DNA from: Bacteroidales bacterium | Lineage (GTDB): Bacteria > Bacteroidota > Bacteroidia > Bacteroidales > UBA932 | Direction of reading: 5' to 3' | Assembly (NCBI GenBank): GCA_016295455.1 | Contig: JAEDLE010000012.1 | Coordinates: 1-45,158 of the forward strand | Length of the DNA: 45,158 nucleotides | In this document: positions 1 through 9,437 of the stretch, piece after piece | Position numbering within the stretch: position 1 is the stretch's first letter | Layout: each line of letters starts with the position of its first letter | Translations under genes and position numbers: made by a program | Notes under the pieces: model-generated | Told to the model about the DNA's origin: nothing | Databases searched by the model: none | Seen by the model: only the letters and a program-made list of their open reading frames with translations

Positions 1-165
1 GGTCCCGTCACGATAGCCCTGGATCTTACCGTAAGTCGTCTGGACAACCGTGGTCTCATCCGAGATCACCGGACCGTCGACAGGACCGTTTCTTGCGGAA
101 GTTCCTGAGCAGGATGCCAGGAAAAGAATCCCGGCAACAAGCAACAGCAATTTTCTTGTCTTCAT
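1..165 (-). CDS. Carboxylesterase-family lipoprotein, 5' part only
   Basis: The gene starts at 165 and runs off the left edge, leaving 55 codons. The N-terminus is a lipoprotein signal: MKTRK, a hydrophobic stretch, then the lipobox LASC. The mature part contains TTYGKIQGYRDGT, which resembles the first strand of type-B carboxylesterases (para-nitrobenzyl esterase/cholinesterase fold), where a G-x-(I/V)-x-G-x3-G pattern precedes the 'FKGIPYA' block. The catalytic serine lies outside the window. It is divergent from the SusC gene, so it probably belongs to the same glycan locus and may remove ester groups from an imported polysaccharide; that role is inference. The family assignment rests on a short stretch. 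Confidence 0.7.
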   Translation of the reverse strand, partial: MKTRKLLLLVAGILFLASCSGTSARNGPVDGPVISDETTVVQTTYGKIQGYRDGT

Positions 166-192
166 TTCAATGTGTTATTTCCAACCCGTACC

Positions 193-200
193 CAAAGTTA
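193..200 (-). promoter_or_regulatory. -7 box candidate for the carboxylesterase gene
   Basis: Read on the minus strand this is TAACTTTG, a full match to the Bacteroidota -7 consensus TAnnTTTG, 28 bp before the start codon. I see no convincing -33 TTTG at 19-21 bp spacing. The rest of the 218-bp divergent region (166-383) holds no gene. A weak plus-strand -7 candidate, TAATTTAG at 325-332, could serve the SusC gene. Confidence 0.4.
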
Positions 201-383
201 AGATTTCGGCAAACTGAACTTAAGTAAATTCTTACCTAATTGGTAGACAATGACCTTGGAAGACCCAACAAATAATTTCCACCTTCAAAGTAAGGATTTA
301 CACCTCAGCCATACGCAAAATAGATAATTTAGAAACGCGAAATCCCAACCCGCATATGTGTTAATACTAAAGACTAATGACAA

Positions 384-3300
384 ATGATTAGCAAATTATC
401 TGACAAAGCATTGCTCAGGTCTGCTGTCATTGCACTGACAATGCTGTTCGTATCAGCTTTCAGCGTTTCGGCACAGACCGTGAAGGGTACGATCAAGGAC
501 CCGGCAGGACAACCTGTCATCGGCGCATCAGTCTTCGTTACAGGCACCCAGAACGGTACCGTAACTGACGAAAACGGCGCGTACACACTCACAGGCGTCA
601 ATTCCGACGCTACTCTGCAGTACTCCTGCATAGGCTACTCTACCATAGACGTCCAGGTCGCAGGCAGAAGCATCATCGACGTAATACTCGAGGAATCAAC
701 TGAAATGCTCGACGAAGTCGTGGCCATCGGTTACGGAACAGTGAAGAAAAGAGACCTCACCGGAGCCGTGTCCGTCGTGAAGCCTGAAGACTTCAAGAGC
801 AAGAACAACAACACCATAGGTGACATGCTGCAGGGTGCGGCATCAGGCGTCAGCGTACGTTCCACCGGTGAGATAGGAGGAGTTCCTTCCATCCAGATCC
901 GAGGCACGGGCAACCTGACCAACAACGACCCTCTCTATGTCATCGACGGAATGCCAACCTCAAATGACGTGAACTTCAACGTGAATGACATCGAGTCCAT
1001 CCAGATTCTCAAGGACGCGTCAGCGGCAGCCATCTACGGTTCCCGCGCAGCGAACGGAGTCGTCATCATCACCACGAAGAACGGAGCCGAAGGCAAGACC
1101 AAGTTCGAATTCAACGCACAGGTATCTGTCTCAAGGCTCAAGAGAATCAGCATGGCAGGTGCGGAAGAATGGAAGGCATACTATGACGAGGCATTCGACA
1201 ATGCCATTGCAGAAGGCATAGAGGGCGTGACCCAGAGGATGGACCACTGGGACAACGACACTGACTGGCAGGATGCATATTTCAAGACCGGCATCACCCA
1301 GAACTATGACCTCGGAATGTCCGGCGGCAGCAAGACCGGCAAATACCGCGCGTCCTTCAACTATATGAACGACAGCGGTACCACCATCAACCGCCGTATG
1401 GAAAGATACACCTTCCGCGTGAACAGCAGCAGCCAACTCGGCATATTCACCGTCGGTGAGAACTTCTCCTTCGGACACACCTACATCAGGAACGCCGGCG
1501 GCGGAGCCATAAGAAAAGTCGGAGGATCGATTGCCGACGTAGTCAGAATGATCCCTACCATTCCTGTATATGACGACGTGAACGGCAATGAGGGAGGATA
1601 CGGAATCGGCAACGAAATCCATGCACGTGCACTCGGTGCCAACCCTGTCGCCCAGTCCAACAACCGTGACCGCAAGACCGGTACACTCTTCATCAGGGGA
1701 ACCGCATTCGCGGAGGCCAACATACTGCCTTGGCTCAAGTACAAGCTCAACCTCGGTCTGGACATCAATGACACTGCCGTAAATTCCTGGACCTCAGGTT
1801 ATACGGTAGCTCTCAACTCTGCATCAGGCTCAAGTTCCGCAACCGCCAGCCACAGCAGGACCCAGACATTCCTGGTGGAGAACACGCTCAGCTTCGACAA
1901 GGAAATCAAGAAGCACAACATCAGCGGCATCATCGGTACAACCTACCAGAAGACCAACCTGATGACCAGCTCCGCAACCCAGCAGGGCCTGATCCAGACC
2001 GCAAGCGGCGATTTCCTCACGACCGTATCCGCAGGTACCACAAGCGCAACCGCATCGGGCAACATCTACAATGCGGCCCTCATCTCCTACCTCGGACGTT
2101 TCAGCTACGACTATGACGGAAGATACCTCTTCACCGCCACCGGCCGTATCGACGGTTCATCCCGCTTCGCCAAGGACTACAGATGGGGTGTATTCCCTTC
2201 AGTGTCAGCGGCATGGCGTATCAGCAAGGAGTCATTCTTCAACGTTCCTTGGATCAGCGACCTCAAACTCCGCGCAAACTGGGGTAACCTCGGTAGCCAG
2301 AACGTGGGCTACTACGACTACCAGATGTACATCAACAACTACGCCCAGTACCTCTTCACCGGAGGAAACGGAAACGGTTCGACCCAGATCACCCACGGCC
2401 AGACCATGGTGCAGCTCTCCAACCAGAACCTAACCTGGGAGCGCCTCGAGCAGACCAACATAGGTATCGACGTGGCATTCCTGGACAACAGGCTCCAGGC
2501 ATCCGCTGAGTACTACAGCTCTACCTCACACGACGTGCTCACCGCACTCAGCCTCCTGATGACCACGGGTAACGGCGGCGGCAACCCATATGTGAACGCA
2601 GCATCACTCCGCAACGCCGGCTTCGAGCTCACCGCAACCTGGCGCGACCAGGTAAGCAGCGACTTCGGCTACTCGATTTCAGCCAACGTCAGCCACTCCG
2701 AGAACAAGCTCCTCAGCTTCGGCTACGGCAAGACCGAGCAGTACACCGACTACACCACCACCAGAGTTGGCCAGCCTATAGGTATGTTCTACATGATCCA
2801 GACCGACGGAATTTTCCAGAGCCTCGAGGAAGTCAACAGCTACGTAAGTCCGACTACCGGCAAACCTATTCAGCCTAACGCAAAGCCTGGTGACCTCAGG
2901 TACATTGACGCCAACAATGACGGTACGATAAACACCGATGACCGCGTGGTATGCGGCAGCCCTTGGGCAAAACTCGAGGCCGGTCTCCAGATCTCCGCAA
3001 ACTACAAGAACTTCGACTTCGGCCTCACAGGCTTCGGCAAGTTCGGCAACAAGGCGTTCAACTTCAACCGCTGGTACCAGGAAGGATTCCAGGACTGCAA
3101 CAGCGCACCGAAGAACTACGACTACTGGAGACCTGACAACACCGGTTCAAAGAACCCTAGGCTCCTCTACAGTGACGAGCGCAACGTCTACACCTACATC
3201 GACAGATGGCTCGAGGACGGTTCATTCTTCAAGATCAGCTCAATTTCAGCAGGTTACACCCTCAAGGTTCACAACCCAAGAGTCAAGAAGTACCTCGAAA

Positions 3301-3458
3301 GCGTGCATTTCACCGTTTCAGGCCAGAACCTCTTCACCATCACGAAGTACAGCGGATACGACCCTGACTTCCAGGGCTCCCTGTTCGAGCCGGGCATGGA
3401 CTTCTGTACCTATCCGTCACCTCGCTCCGTCATATTCTCAATCAATGCCAAGTTCTAA
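384..3458 (+). CDS. SusC/RagA-family TonB-dependent outer-membrane transporter
   Basis: This is the outer-membrane barrel of a glycan-uptake pair; with its SusD partner it imports oligosaccharides using TonB energy. The 1024 residues are of normal length. In order: a signal peptide (about 1-30, ending SVSAQ), a carboxypeptidase-regulatory-like domain starting VKGTIKDPAGQPVIGASV (about 33-110), a linker with DEVVAIGYGTVKKRDLTGA typical of the SusC plug start, the plug (about 120-230, with QIRGTGNL and LYVIDGMP), then a barrel ending in an aromatic residue (INAKF). The SusD gene follows after 12 bp. The substrate cannot be told from sequence; no glycoside hydrolase or lyase gene is present in the window. 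Confidence is very high for family and low for substrate. Confidence 0.97.
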   Translation: MISKLSDKALLRSAVIALTMLFVSAFSVSAQTVKGTIKDPAGQPVIGASVFVTGTQNGTVTDENGAYTLTGVNSDATLQYSCIGYSTIDVQVAGRSIIDVILEESTEMLDEVVAIGYGTVKKRDLTGAVSVVKPEDFKSKNNNTIGDMLQGAASGVSVRSTGEIGGVPSIQIRGTGNLTNNDPLYVIDGMPTSNDVNFNVNDIESIQILKDASAAAIYGSRAANGVVIITTKNGAEGKTKFEFNAQVSVSRLKRISMAGAEEWKAYYDEAFDNAIAEGIEGVTQRMDHWDNDTDWQDAYFKTGITQNYDLGMSGGSKTGKYRASFNYMNDSGTTINRRMERYTFRVNSSSQLGIFTVGENFSFGHTYIRNAGGGAIRKVGGSIADVVRMIPTIPVYDDVNGNEGGYGIGNEIHARALGANPVAQSNNRDRKTGTLFIRGTAFAEANILPWLKYKLNLGLDINDTAVNSWTSGYTVALNSASGSSSATASHSRTQTFLVENTLSFDKEIKKHNISGIIGTTYQKTNLMTSSATQQGLIQTASGDFLTTVSAGTTSATASGNIYNAALISYLGRFSYDYDGRYLFTATGRIDGSSRFAKDYRWGVFPSVSAAWRISKESFFNVPWISDLKLRANWGNLGSQNVGYYDYQMYINNYAQYLFTGGNGNGSTQITHGQTMVQLSNQNLTWERLEQTNIGIDVAFLDNRLQASAEYYSSTSHDVLTALSLLMTTGNGGGNPYVNAASLRNAGFELTATWRDQVSSDFGYSISANVSHSENKLLSFGYGKTEQYTDYTTTRVGQPIGMFYMIQTDGIFQSLEEVNSYVSPTTGKPIQPNAKPGDLRYIDANNDGTINTDDRVVCGSPWAKLEAGLQISANYKNFDFGLTGFGKFGNKAFNFNRWYQEGFQDCNSAPKNYDYWRPDNTGSKNPRLLYSDERNVYTYIDRWLEDGSFFKISSISAGYTLKVHNPRVKKYLESVHFTVSGQNLFTITKYSGYDPDFQGSLFEPGMDFCTYPSPRSVIFSINAKF

Positions 3459-3470
3459 TAATCGGGAATT

Positions 3471-5036
3471 ATGAAAAAGACAATACTTGCAATATGTGCA
3501 GTTGCGGCAGGTCTGGTCACATCCTCCTGCTCAGCCGACCTTCTTGATCTCACGAATCCGAACGCGCTCGTGGCCGAGAACTCCTGGAACACCCAGAAGG
3601 ACGTCGAAGCGGGACTCGTGGGCGTATACCACACACTCTACAACTGCTACTGGAACAGCTTCAACGCCTTCCAGATCTCCGGCCAGTCAGACGAGTTCTA
3701 CTCACTCTCCCCTGACGCCGATCTCGCAGGCTACATCAACCTCAAATATGCCAACTACGACCAGAGGTGGAACTACTACTCCTGGATGTACCTCTACCAG
3801 TCAGTCTTCAGAAGCAACCAGGTCATCGTATATGCCGACCAGGTCGAGTGGGACAGTGAGGAGACCAAGAACCGCGTCATTGCGGAAGCCCGCTCCATGA
3901 GGGGTATGGCTTACTACAACCTCGCAATGCTCTACAAGAAGGCTCCTATCGTGGACTGGATATCATCTCCTTCAGACCAGCCGAACGAGGCTACTTTCGA
4001 GGAGCTGGTGGACTTCATCGAGAAGGACTTCCTCTTCGCGGCACAGCACCTTCCCGAGAAGCAGGAGGAAGTGGGACGCTTCAACAAGTACTTCGCATAT
4101 GACTTCCTGGGCAAGCTCTATATGAACTCAGGACAGTGGGCAAAGGCAAGGGACGCGTTCAAGGTCGTAATCGACAGCAAACGCTACAAGCTCGCGCCTA
4201 AGTACAGCGACAACTTCAGGCACACCACCAACAACAACTGCGAGTCCATATTCGAGATCCAGAACTCCAGCCAGAACGACAGCTGGGGCGGATTCTGGAG
4301 CATCGCCAACGACGGAGCCACCTGCAGCTTCACCTCAAGAAGGGACGAGTTCTTTGCACCTAGCTTCGGCGGCGGATTCGGAGACTACTGCGTGTATGAG
4401 TGGACCGTTGAACTCTACAAGGACGAGCTTACCAAGGACGGAAAATTCGACGAGCGTCTGATGAACAACATTATGTATCCTGACATGTTCAAGGACTTCC
4501 CTGGACAGGTACTCTACCTCAAGTACACCGAATGGGACCCTAGCGTACACGGAACCCAGTACAGATGCCGCAAGTACTGCGTAGACTACTATGCAGAGGG
4601 TGCCGTATCTCTTGGAAACAACCCTATCGACATCAGGATACTCCGCTACGGCGAGACCCTCCTCAGCTATGCCGAGTGCCTCGTGGAGGCGGAGGGCGCA
4701 TCAGCCATCCCTGAAGCCGCCAAGTATGTCGACATGGTCCGCGAGCGCGTAAACCTCTACCCTCTCGCAGAGAGTGTCAAAAAGGATTGCCTGAAGGACC
4801 TCACCGCATTCAAGAAACAGCTTCAGATCGAAAGGGAGAAAGAGACCATGTTCGAGTATGAGCGTTTCTTCGACCTGCGCCGCTGGGGCCTCGGAACCGA
4901 CGAAGCGTTCACCAACGAGATCAAGAGTCACGCAACCAAATTCAAGGACAACTTCATAAATGGCAGGGAATGGCTTCCTATCCCAAGGTCCGACGTCGAC
5001 AACAATCCGAATCTCACCCAGAATGAGACATATTGA
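3471..5036 (+). CDS. SusD/RagB-family surface glycan-binding lipoprotein
   Basis: This is the surface lid and binding partner of the preceding SusC barrel. The 521-residue protein begins MKKTILAICAVAAGLV and has a lipoprotein signal with cysteine in TSSCSADLL. The body has the SusD helical pattern: WNSFNAFQISGQSDE near the N-terminus, AEARSMRGMAYYNL in the TPR core (about residues 135-150), EREKETMFEYERFFDLRRWG, and the usual C-terminal signature WLPIPRSDVDNNPNLTQN. It follows the SusC gene by 12 bp, clearly in one transcript, and a terminator hairpin follows at 5060. The ligand is unknown. Confidence 0.97.
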   Translation: MKKTILAICAVAAGLVTSSCSADLLDLTNPNALVAENSWNTQKDVEAGLVGVYHTLYNCYWNSFNAFQISGQSDEFYSLSPDADLAGYINLKYANYDQRWNYYSWMYLYQSVFRSNQVIVYADQVEWDSEETKNRVIAEARSMRGMAYYNLAMLYKKAPIVDWISSPSDQPNEATFEELVDFIEKDFLFAAQHLPEKQEEVGRFNKYFAYDFLGKLYMNSGQWAKARDAFKVVIDSKRYKLAPKYSDNFRHTTNNNCESIFEIQNSSQNDSWGGFWSIANDGATCSFTSRRDEFFAPSFGGGFGDYCVYEWTVELYKDELTKDGKFDERLMNNIMYPDMFKDFPGQVLYLKYTEWDPSVHGTQYRCRKYCVDYYAEGAVSLGNNPIDIRILRYGETLLSYAECLVEAEGASAIPEAAKYVDMVRERVNLYPLAESVKKDCLKDLTAFKKQLQIEREKETMFEYERFFDLRRWGLGTDEAFTNEIKSHATKFKDNFINGREWLPIPRSDVDNNPNLTQNETY

Positions 5037-5059
5037 TGCCGAATCCTGCTGATAAGATT

Positions 5060-5089
5060 TGCCGGTGGCAGAAATGTCACCGGCATTTG
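5060..5089 (+). terminator. Terminator hairpin after the SusCD pair
   Basis: TGCCGGTG (5060-5067) pairs with CACCGGCA (5078-5085) around a 10-nt loop, followed by TTTGT. The U-tract is short, so it may be only moderately efficient. Confidence 0.6.
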
Positions 5090-5152
5090 TCATATATCAT
5101 AGGAAACACAGACATATTCCCCGGAGAGCGCCGCTTGTTGCCTGAAGATTAC

Positions 5153-5160
5153 TATATTTG
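5153..5160 (+). promoter_or_regulatory. -7 box candidate for the hybrid sensor gene
   Basis: TATATTTG matches the Bacteroidota -7 consensus exactly and lies 45 bp upstream of the start codon at 5206. A TTG lies at 5135-5140, but the spacing (12-15 bp) is shorter than the usual 19-21 bp. Confidence 0.45.
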
Positions 5161-5205
5161 GTAAGTTTTTGAAGATTACTTGAATATAACCCTCAAACAC
5201 TTCTT

Positions 5206-8200
5206 ATGGACGGAAAAAAAATCATCACCATTCTGATGCTGACCCTGAGTCTGACCGTTTGTCTGGCAGAAGAATGGTCCGACAGTTTCAGGTACACATA
5301 TTTCGGCATTTCCGACGGACTTTGCGACGACTATGTGCTGTCGTCATTTGTCGATTCGGACGGATACCTCTGGGCCTGCACCTCGAACGGACTGGACCGT
5401 TTCGACGGATACCGTTTCATACACTTCAACTCCCACTCAGCAAACCCTTCCACCAGGCTTAAAGATGACTTCATCTACGGAGTCGCAGAAGATGGTTTCA
5501 GACGCATATGGGTGGCGAGCAGGACAGGAGTCTCCGTAATAGACAAGAGGGACGGAAGCATAATCCACCCAGAGCAGATGGGCAAATACGCGGCCGTGAT
5601 GAGCCGCCCCACAATAGGTATCAGCACGGCAACTGACGGCTCCCTGTGGCTGCTCCAGAGCCAGTCAGTCCTCCACTTGATTTTCGACGCGGAAGGAAAT
5701 CCTGCATCAGTGGAAGAATGCAGCCTGACCAAGAGCAACCCAAGATGCATGACGATATCCCGGAACTTCCTCGTCGTGGGAGGTCTGAAAGGAATAGAAT
5801 GCTTCGCCATCAGCACTTCGGGACAGATCAGCCAGATGGAGGTCTCCAGACCTTTTATGGCGGGAATCGGGCTCAGCAACATATCATATATGCTTGCCAA
5901 CGGGGACTATCTCTGGGTCGGTACCGAAGACGGCCTGTTCTGCATCAACAACAGCCGCAAGACCGTGGATTCATACCTGCACGACCCTGCCAGACCGGAG
6001 TCCCTGTCCGACAACCACGTAACATGCCTGGCGCTCGACCGCTCGGGAGACATACTTGTCGGCACATCTAAGGGAATAGACCTGTACACCCGCTCCGGCC
6101 AGTTCAGCCATATGACCCAGGGACGCAAGAACCACTCTCCCAACACCAACTACATCAACAACATATTCGTAGCGGAAGACGGCACGATGTGGGTCAGCAC
6201 CCTGGTCGGAGGATTGAACAGGATATCCCCGAAAACAGTACTCTTCTCGGACCTGCTGACGGTGGAAGAAGGCGAGGTTAACATAGTGAGCTGCTGCCTG
6301 GAAGACAGCAGAGGCAATATTCTGACAGGCATACTCGGCAAAGGCCTGGGTATACGCCTGGCGGGAGAAGACAACTTCAGCATATACTCCCTGAAAGAAT
6401 ATGCCGGGATATCGCAGAACGACGTATTCTCCATAGCTGAAGACAATGACGGCAACTACTGGATAAGCACCAGATATGACGGTCTGGTCTTTCTTGACGG
6501 AAAGGACCTCAGTTATCCGTCATTCAGAAACTACAACACCGGAAACAGCAGCATAGGCAACGACCACATCTATGACTGCATATATGACGGAAAAAGGGAC
6601 TGCCTCTGGTACAGCACGACAGACGGTCTGCATCGTATGGACGTCCAAACCCGGGAGGCAATGAAGCTCAACCTGGTAAGCGGCAGCTACGAGGAAACCA
6701 AGGTATACTGCCTGTTCCTGGACAACAAGGGTCGGCTGTGGGCGGGAGGCTACGGACTATGCATGATAGACCCTTCCGCCGAGATGGTTATGGACAACCT
6801 CTATGCGGCTGAGTATCATCGGAATCTTGGGAAAGTTCCTGAAGACAGTTCGATTGAGCGCATCACCGCCATAACCCAGACTCCCGACGGTACATTTTAC
6901 ATAGGCTCCCACAACAACGGTCTGTACGAGATGTCGCCCGAAGGCGTCATAACCGGAAACATCAGTGTGAACGGAGAAAACCTTCCTATGCTGAAAATCA
7001 CCAAGGTCTTCTCCGACAGGAGCGGAAACATATGGATAGGCTCCTCCTACGGGATCTTCCACTACAACACGGAAAGCGGAGTGATGACACATTTCGACCG
7101 GCACGACGGACTTGCGGCAACGAGCTGCTACATCAATTCGGGATGCAGAATGTCAGATGACAACATAGCATTCGGGACATCCAACGGACTGGTCATATTC
7201 AAGGCTCCATATACAAATGTCATATCCCCGGAGCCCCGGATAAGGATTTCAGGCATTACGATAGGTGACCAGGTTTCGCTGTGGAATGCCGGAGGAGAGG
7301 TGGAAATATATCCAGGAGACCCATCATTCAACATAACCCTGAGCAGCCTGAACCTGAGCGAGTCTGACCGCATCAGCTACCTCTACAAGTTCGACAACGA
7401 CACTCAATGGAACCTTACCAGAAACGGGAGAATCACCTTCAACAGTCTCAGTCCGGGAAGGCACACCCTTTACGCAAAATGTAACTACACGAACGGGCAA
7501 TGGTCTGAGGAGCAGGAAATAATCACCTTCGACGTCCATCCGAAATTCGTCCAGAGAAAAATATTCTGGGTGATGATATTCGATGCCATCCTGGGATTGC
7601 TGGCGCTGGTTGTCACATCCAAGATAAAGGCAAGGATGGAAATCCAGAAGGAACTGAAACGCCAGGTTGAAGAGAAAACAGCTGACCTGACCAGCGCGAT
7701 GCACGAAATCATGGACTCAAAACAGTCCATCGAGAAGCAAAATGTCCTGCTCGAGGAGCAGAAGGCCAAACTGGAAGAGTATTCGGCATCAATGGAAAAG
7801 GCCAACCGCGAGAAGCTCATGCTCTACACCAACCTGACCCACGAATTCAAGACACCGCTCTCCCTCATACTGGGACCGGCTGCGGAACTGAAGGAATCGA
7901 TTTCAGGCGAGGAAGACCTGGCATCGGTCGGGATAATCGAGAGAAACGCCAAATACCTACTCACCCTCATCAACCAGATTCTCGACCTGCGCAAGGTCGA
8001 TGCGGGAGAAATCAGCATAAAGAAAGACAGCCTCAACATCCAGAGTTTCCTCAGCATATTCCATACAGACTTTAAGAACGGTATGAGTATGAGGGGAATA
8101 ACATTCGAAACAAACGAACATCTTGTCAGCAATACCATCATCTCGGACAGGGACGTACTGTACAAGATAATCTCCAATCTGCTTTCCAATGCCTACAAAT

Positions 8201-9357
8201 ACACCCCGGACGGAGGAAAGGTCACAATGAACCTTGCTCAGTTCGCAAGGCCAGAGGACGGCAAGATGATTCAGTACATATCTGTCACGAATACAGGAAG
8301 TTACATAGAGCCGGAAATGAGAGCGAAGATTTTCGAATGCTTCCAGAAATCGGACAATCGGGAGATTCACGGCCTCAAGGCGCAGGGCAGCAGCGGCATA
8401 GGGCTCTACCTTGTGAAGAACCTCGTTACTGCCCTGGGAGGCCATATCGCCGTCAGCAGCAGTGAAAAAGGCTGGACATCATTCAGACTGTACTTCCCTG
8501 TCGAACTGGTGGACGAACACAACTCTGACAGCATCCCGTCCGAGGACGCCACCCTCACGGACGTGCCAGTGCTTCTCCTGGTCGAGGACAACGAAGATAT
8601 GAGACACTACATAAGGCGCATACTCGCTGACAGGTTCAGCATAGTCGAGGCGACCAACGGAGAGAAAGGCTATGAACTTGCGAAACAGGTAATCCCGGAC
8701 TTCATCATATCCGACCTTATGATGCCAGTCTGCGATGGACTGGAGCTTTGCAGGAGGATACGTTCGGACAACACTCTCAGCCATATTCCGTTCCTGATGC
8801 TGACTGCAATCTCGGATGACGACACGCGTCTCAACAGTTACCGCGAAGGAGTGAATGCCTTCCTGGTGAAACCGTTCAAAAAGGAGATGCTGATTGCCAG
8901 GATCGACAACATCCTCAACGAAAGGAAGACGCAGCAGGAAGAACTGTCATATGACCTTGAGAATTCATATGCAAAAGTGAATATCGACAGGTCCGACAAG
9001 GCCTTCATGGAGCAGCTGATGAACACCCTTAAGGAAAACTATTCCGACCCTGATTTCAGTGTGCGCAAGCTCCAGAGCATGCTCCTGATGAGCAACACAC
9101 CTTTCCACAAGAAAATCTCGTCCCTGACGGGACTCACCCCTACCACACTCATCCGAAGATACAGGCTCCAGACTGCAAAAAAACTGCTGGAAGAGAACGC
9201 GGACAAAGGCATCAGCATCTCCGAAATCGCATATATGGTAGGCTTCAGCGACCCGAAGTACTTCAGCAAATGCTTCCTCAAGGACTATCACATCAAGCCT
9301 AGCGAACTGCTGCAACAGGGCGGTAGCGTTCCTGAAGAAGCGGACTCTGAAGAATGA
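5206..9357 (+). CDS. Hybrid two-component system sensor kinase/response regulator (HTCS)
   Basis: One polypeptide senses a glycan fragment in the periplasm and activates the adjacent locus. The 1383 residues contain, in order: a signal peptide (to about 22, CLAEEW); two seven-bladed-propeller-type sensor repeats with repeated 'GxxWxxTxxGL' motifs (about 30-690); a Y_Y_Y domain (about 700-780); a membrane segment (about 786-806); a coiled coil; a HisKA domain with phospho-acceptor His879 in NLTHEFKTPLSLI; a HATPase domain with N box NLLSNAYKYTP (about 991) and G box SSGIGLYLVKNLV (about 1062); a receiver domain (about 1123-1240) with acidic VEDNED and phospho-acceptor Asp1170 in SDLMMP; and an AraC-type HTH (about 1265-1375, ISISEIAYMVGFSDPKYFSKCF). 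All catalytic residues are present. It lies just downstream of SusCD, so the pair is its likely target. Confidence 0.97.
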   Translation: MDGKKIITILMLTLSLTVCLAEEWSDSFRYTYFGISDGLCDDYVLSSFVDSDGYLWACTSNGLDRFDGYRFIHFNSHSANPSTRLKDDFIYGVAEDGFRRIWVASRTGVSVIDKRDGSIIHPEQMGKYAAVMSRPTIGISTATDGSLWLLQSQSVLHLIFDAEGNPASVEECSLTKSNPRCMTISRNFLVVGGLKGIECFAISTSGQISQMEVSRPFMAGIGLSNISYMLANGDYLWVGTEDGLFCINNSRKTVDSYLHDPARPESLSDNHVTCLALDRSGDILVGTSKGIDLYTRSGQFSHMTQGRKNHSPNTNYINNIFVAEDGTMWVSTLVGGLNRISPKTVLFSDLLTVEEGEVNIVSCCLEDSRGNILTGILGKGLGIRLAGEDNFSIYSLKEYAGISQNDVFSIAEDNDGNYWISTRYDGLVFLDGKDLSYPSFRNYNTGNSSIGNDHIYDCIYDGKRDCLWYSTTDGLHRMDVQTREAMKLNLVSGSYEETKVYCLFLDNKGRLWAGGYGLCMIDPSAEMVMDNLYAAEYHRNLGKVPEDSSIERITAITQTPDGTFYIGSHNNGLYEMSPEGVITGNISVNGENLPMLKITKVFSDRSGNIWIGSSYGIFHYNTESGVMTHFDRHDGLAATSCYINSGCRMSDDNIAFGTSNGLVIFKAPYTNVISPEPRIRISGITIGDQVSLWNAGGEVEIYPGDPSFNITLSSLNLSESDRISYLYKFDNDTQWNLTRNGRITFNSLSPGRHTLYAKCNYTNGQWSEEQEIITFDVHPKFVQRKIFWVMIFDAILGLLALVVTSKIKARMEIQKELKRQVEEKTADLTSAMHEIMDSKQSIEKQNVLLEEQKAKLEEYSASMEKANREKLMLYTNLTHEFKTPLSLILGPAAELKESISGEEDLASVGIIERNAKYLLTLINQILDLRKVDAGEISIKKDSLNIQSFLSIFHTDFKNGMSMRGITFETNEHLVSNTIISDRDVLYKIISNLLSNAYKYTPDGGKVTMNLAQFARPEDGKMIQYISVTNTGSYIEPEMRAKIFECFQKSDNREIHGLKAQGSSGIGLYLVKNLVTALGGHIAVSSSEKGWTSFRLYFPVELVDEHNSDSIPSEDATLTDVPVLLLVEDNEDMRHYIRRILADRFSIVEATNGEKGYELAKQVIPDFIISDLMMPVCDGLELCRRIRSDNTLSHIPFLMLTAISDDDTRLNSYREGVNAFLVKPFKKEMLIARIDNILNERKTQQEELSYDLENSYAKVNIDRSDKAFMEQLMNTLKENYSDPDFSVRKLQSMLLMSNTPFHKKISSLTGLTPTTLIRRYRLQTAKKLLEENADKGISISEIAYMVGFSDPKYFSKCFLKDYHIKPSELLQQGGSVPEEADSEE

Positions 9358-9437
9358 CTCAGGACCTGTACAAACGCAGGACGGTTCATCATATTCCGGA
9401 ATAAGTCCGTATATTAGGAAGAATAACGCACTGTATC

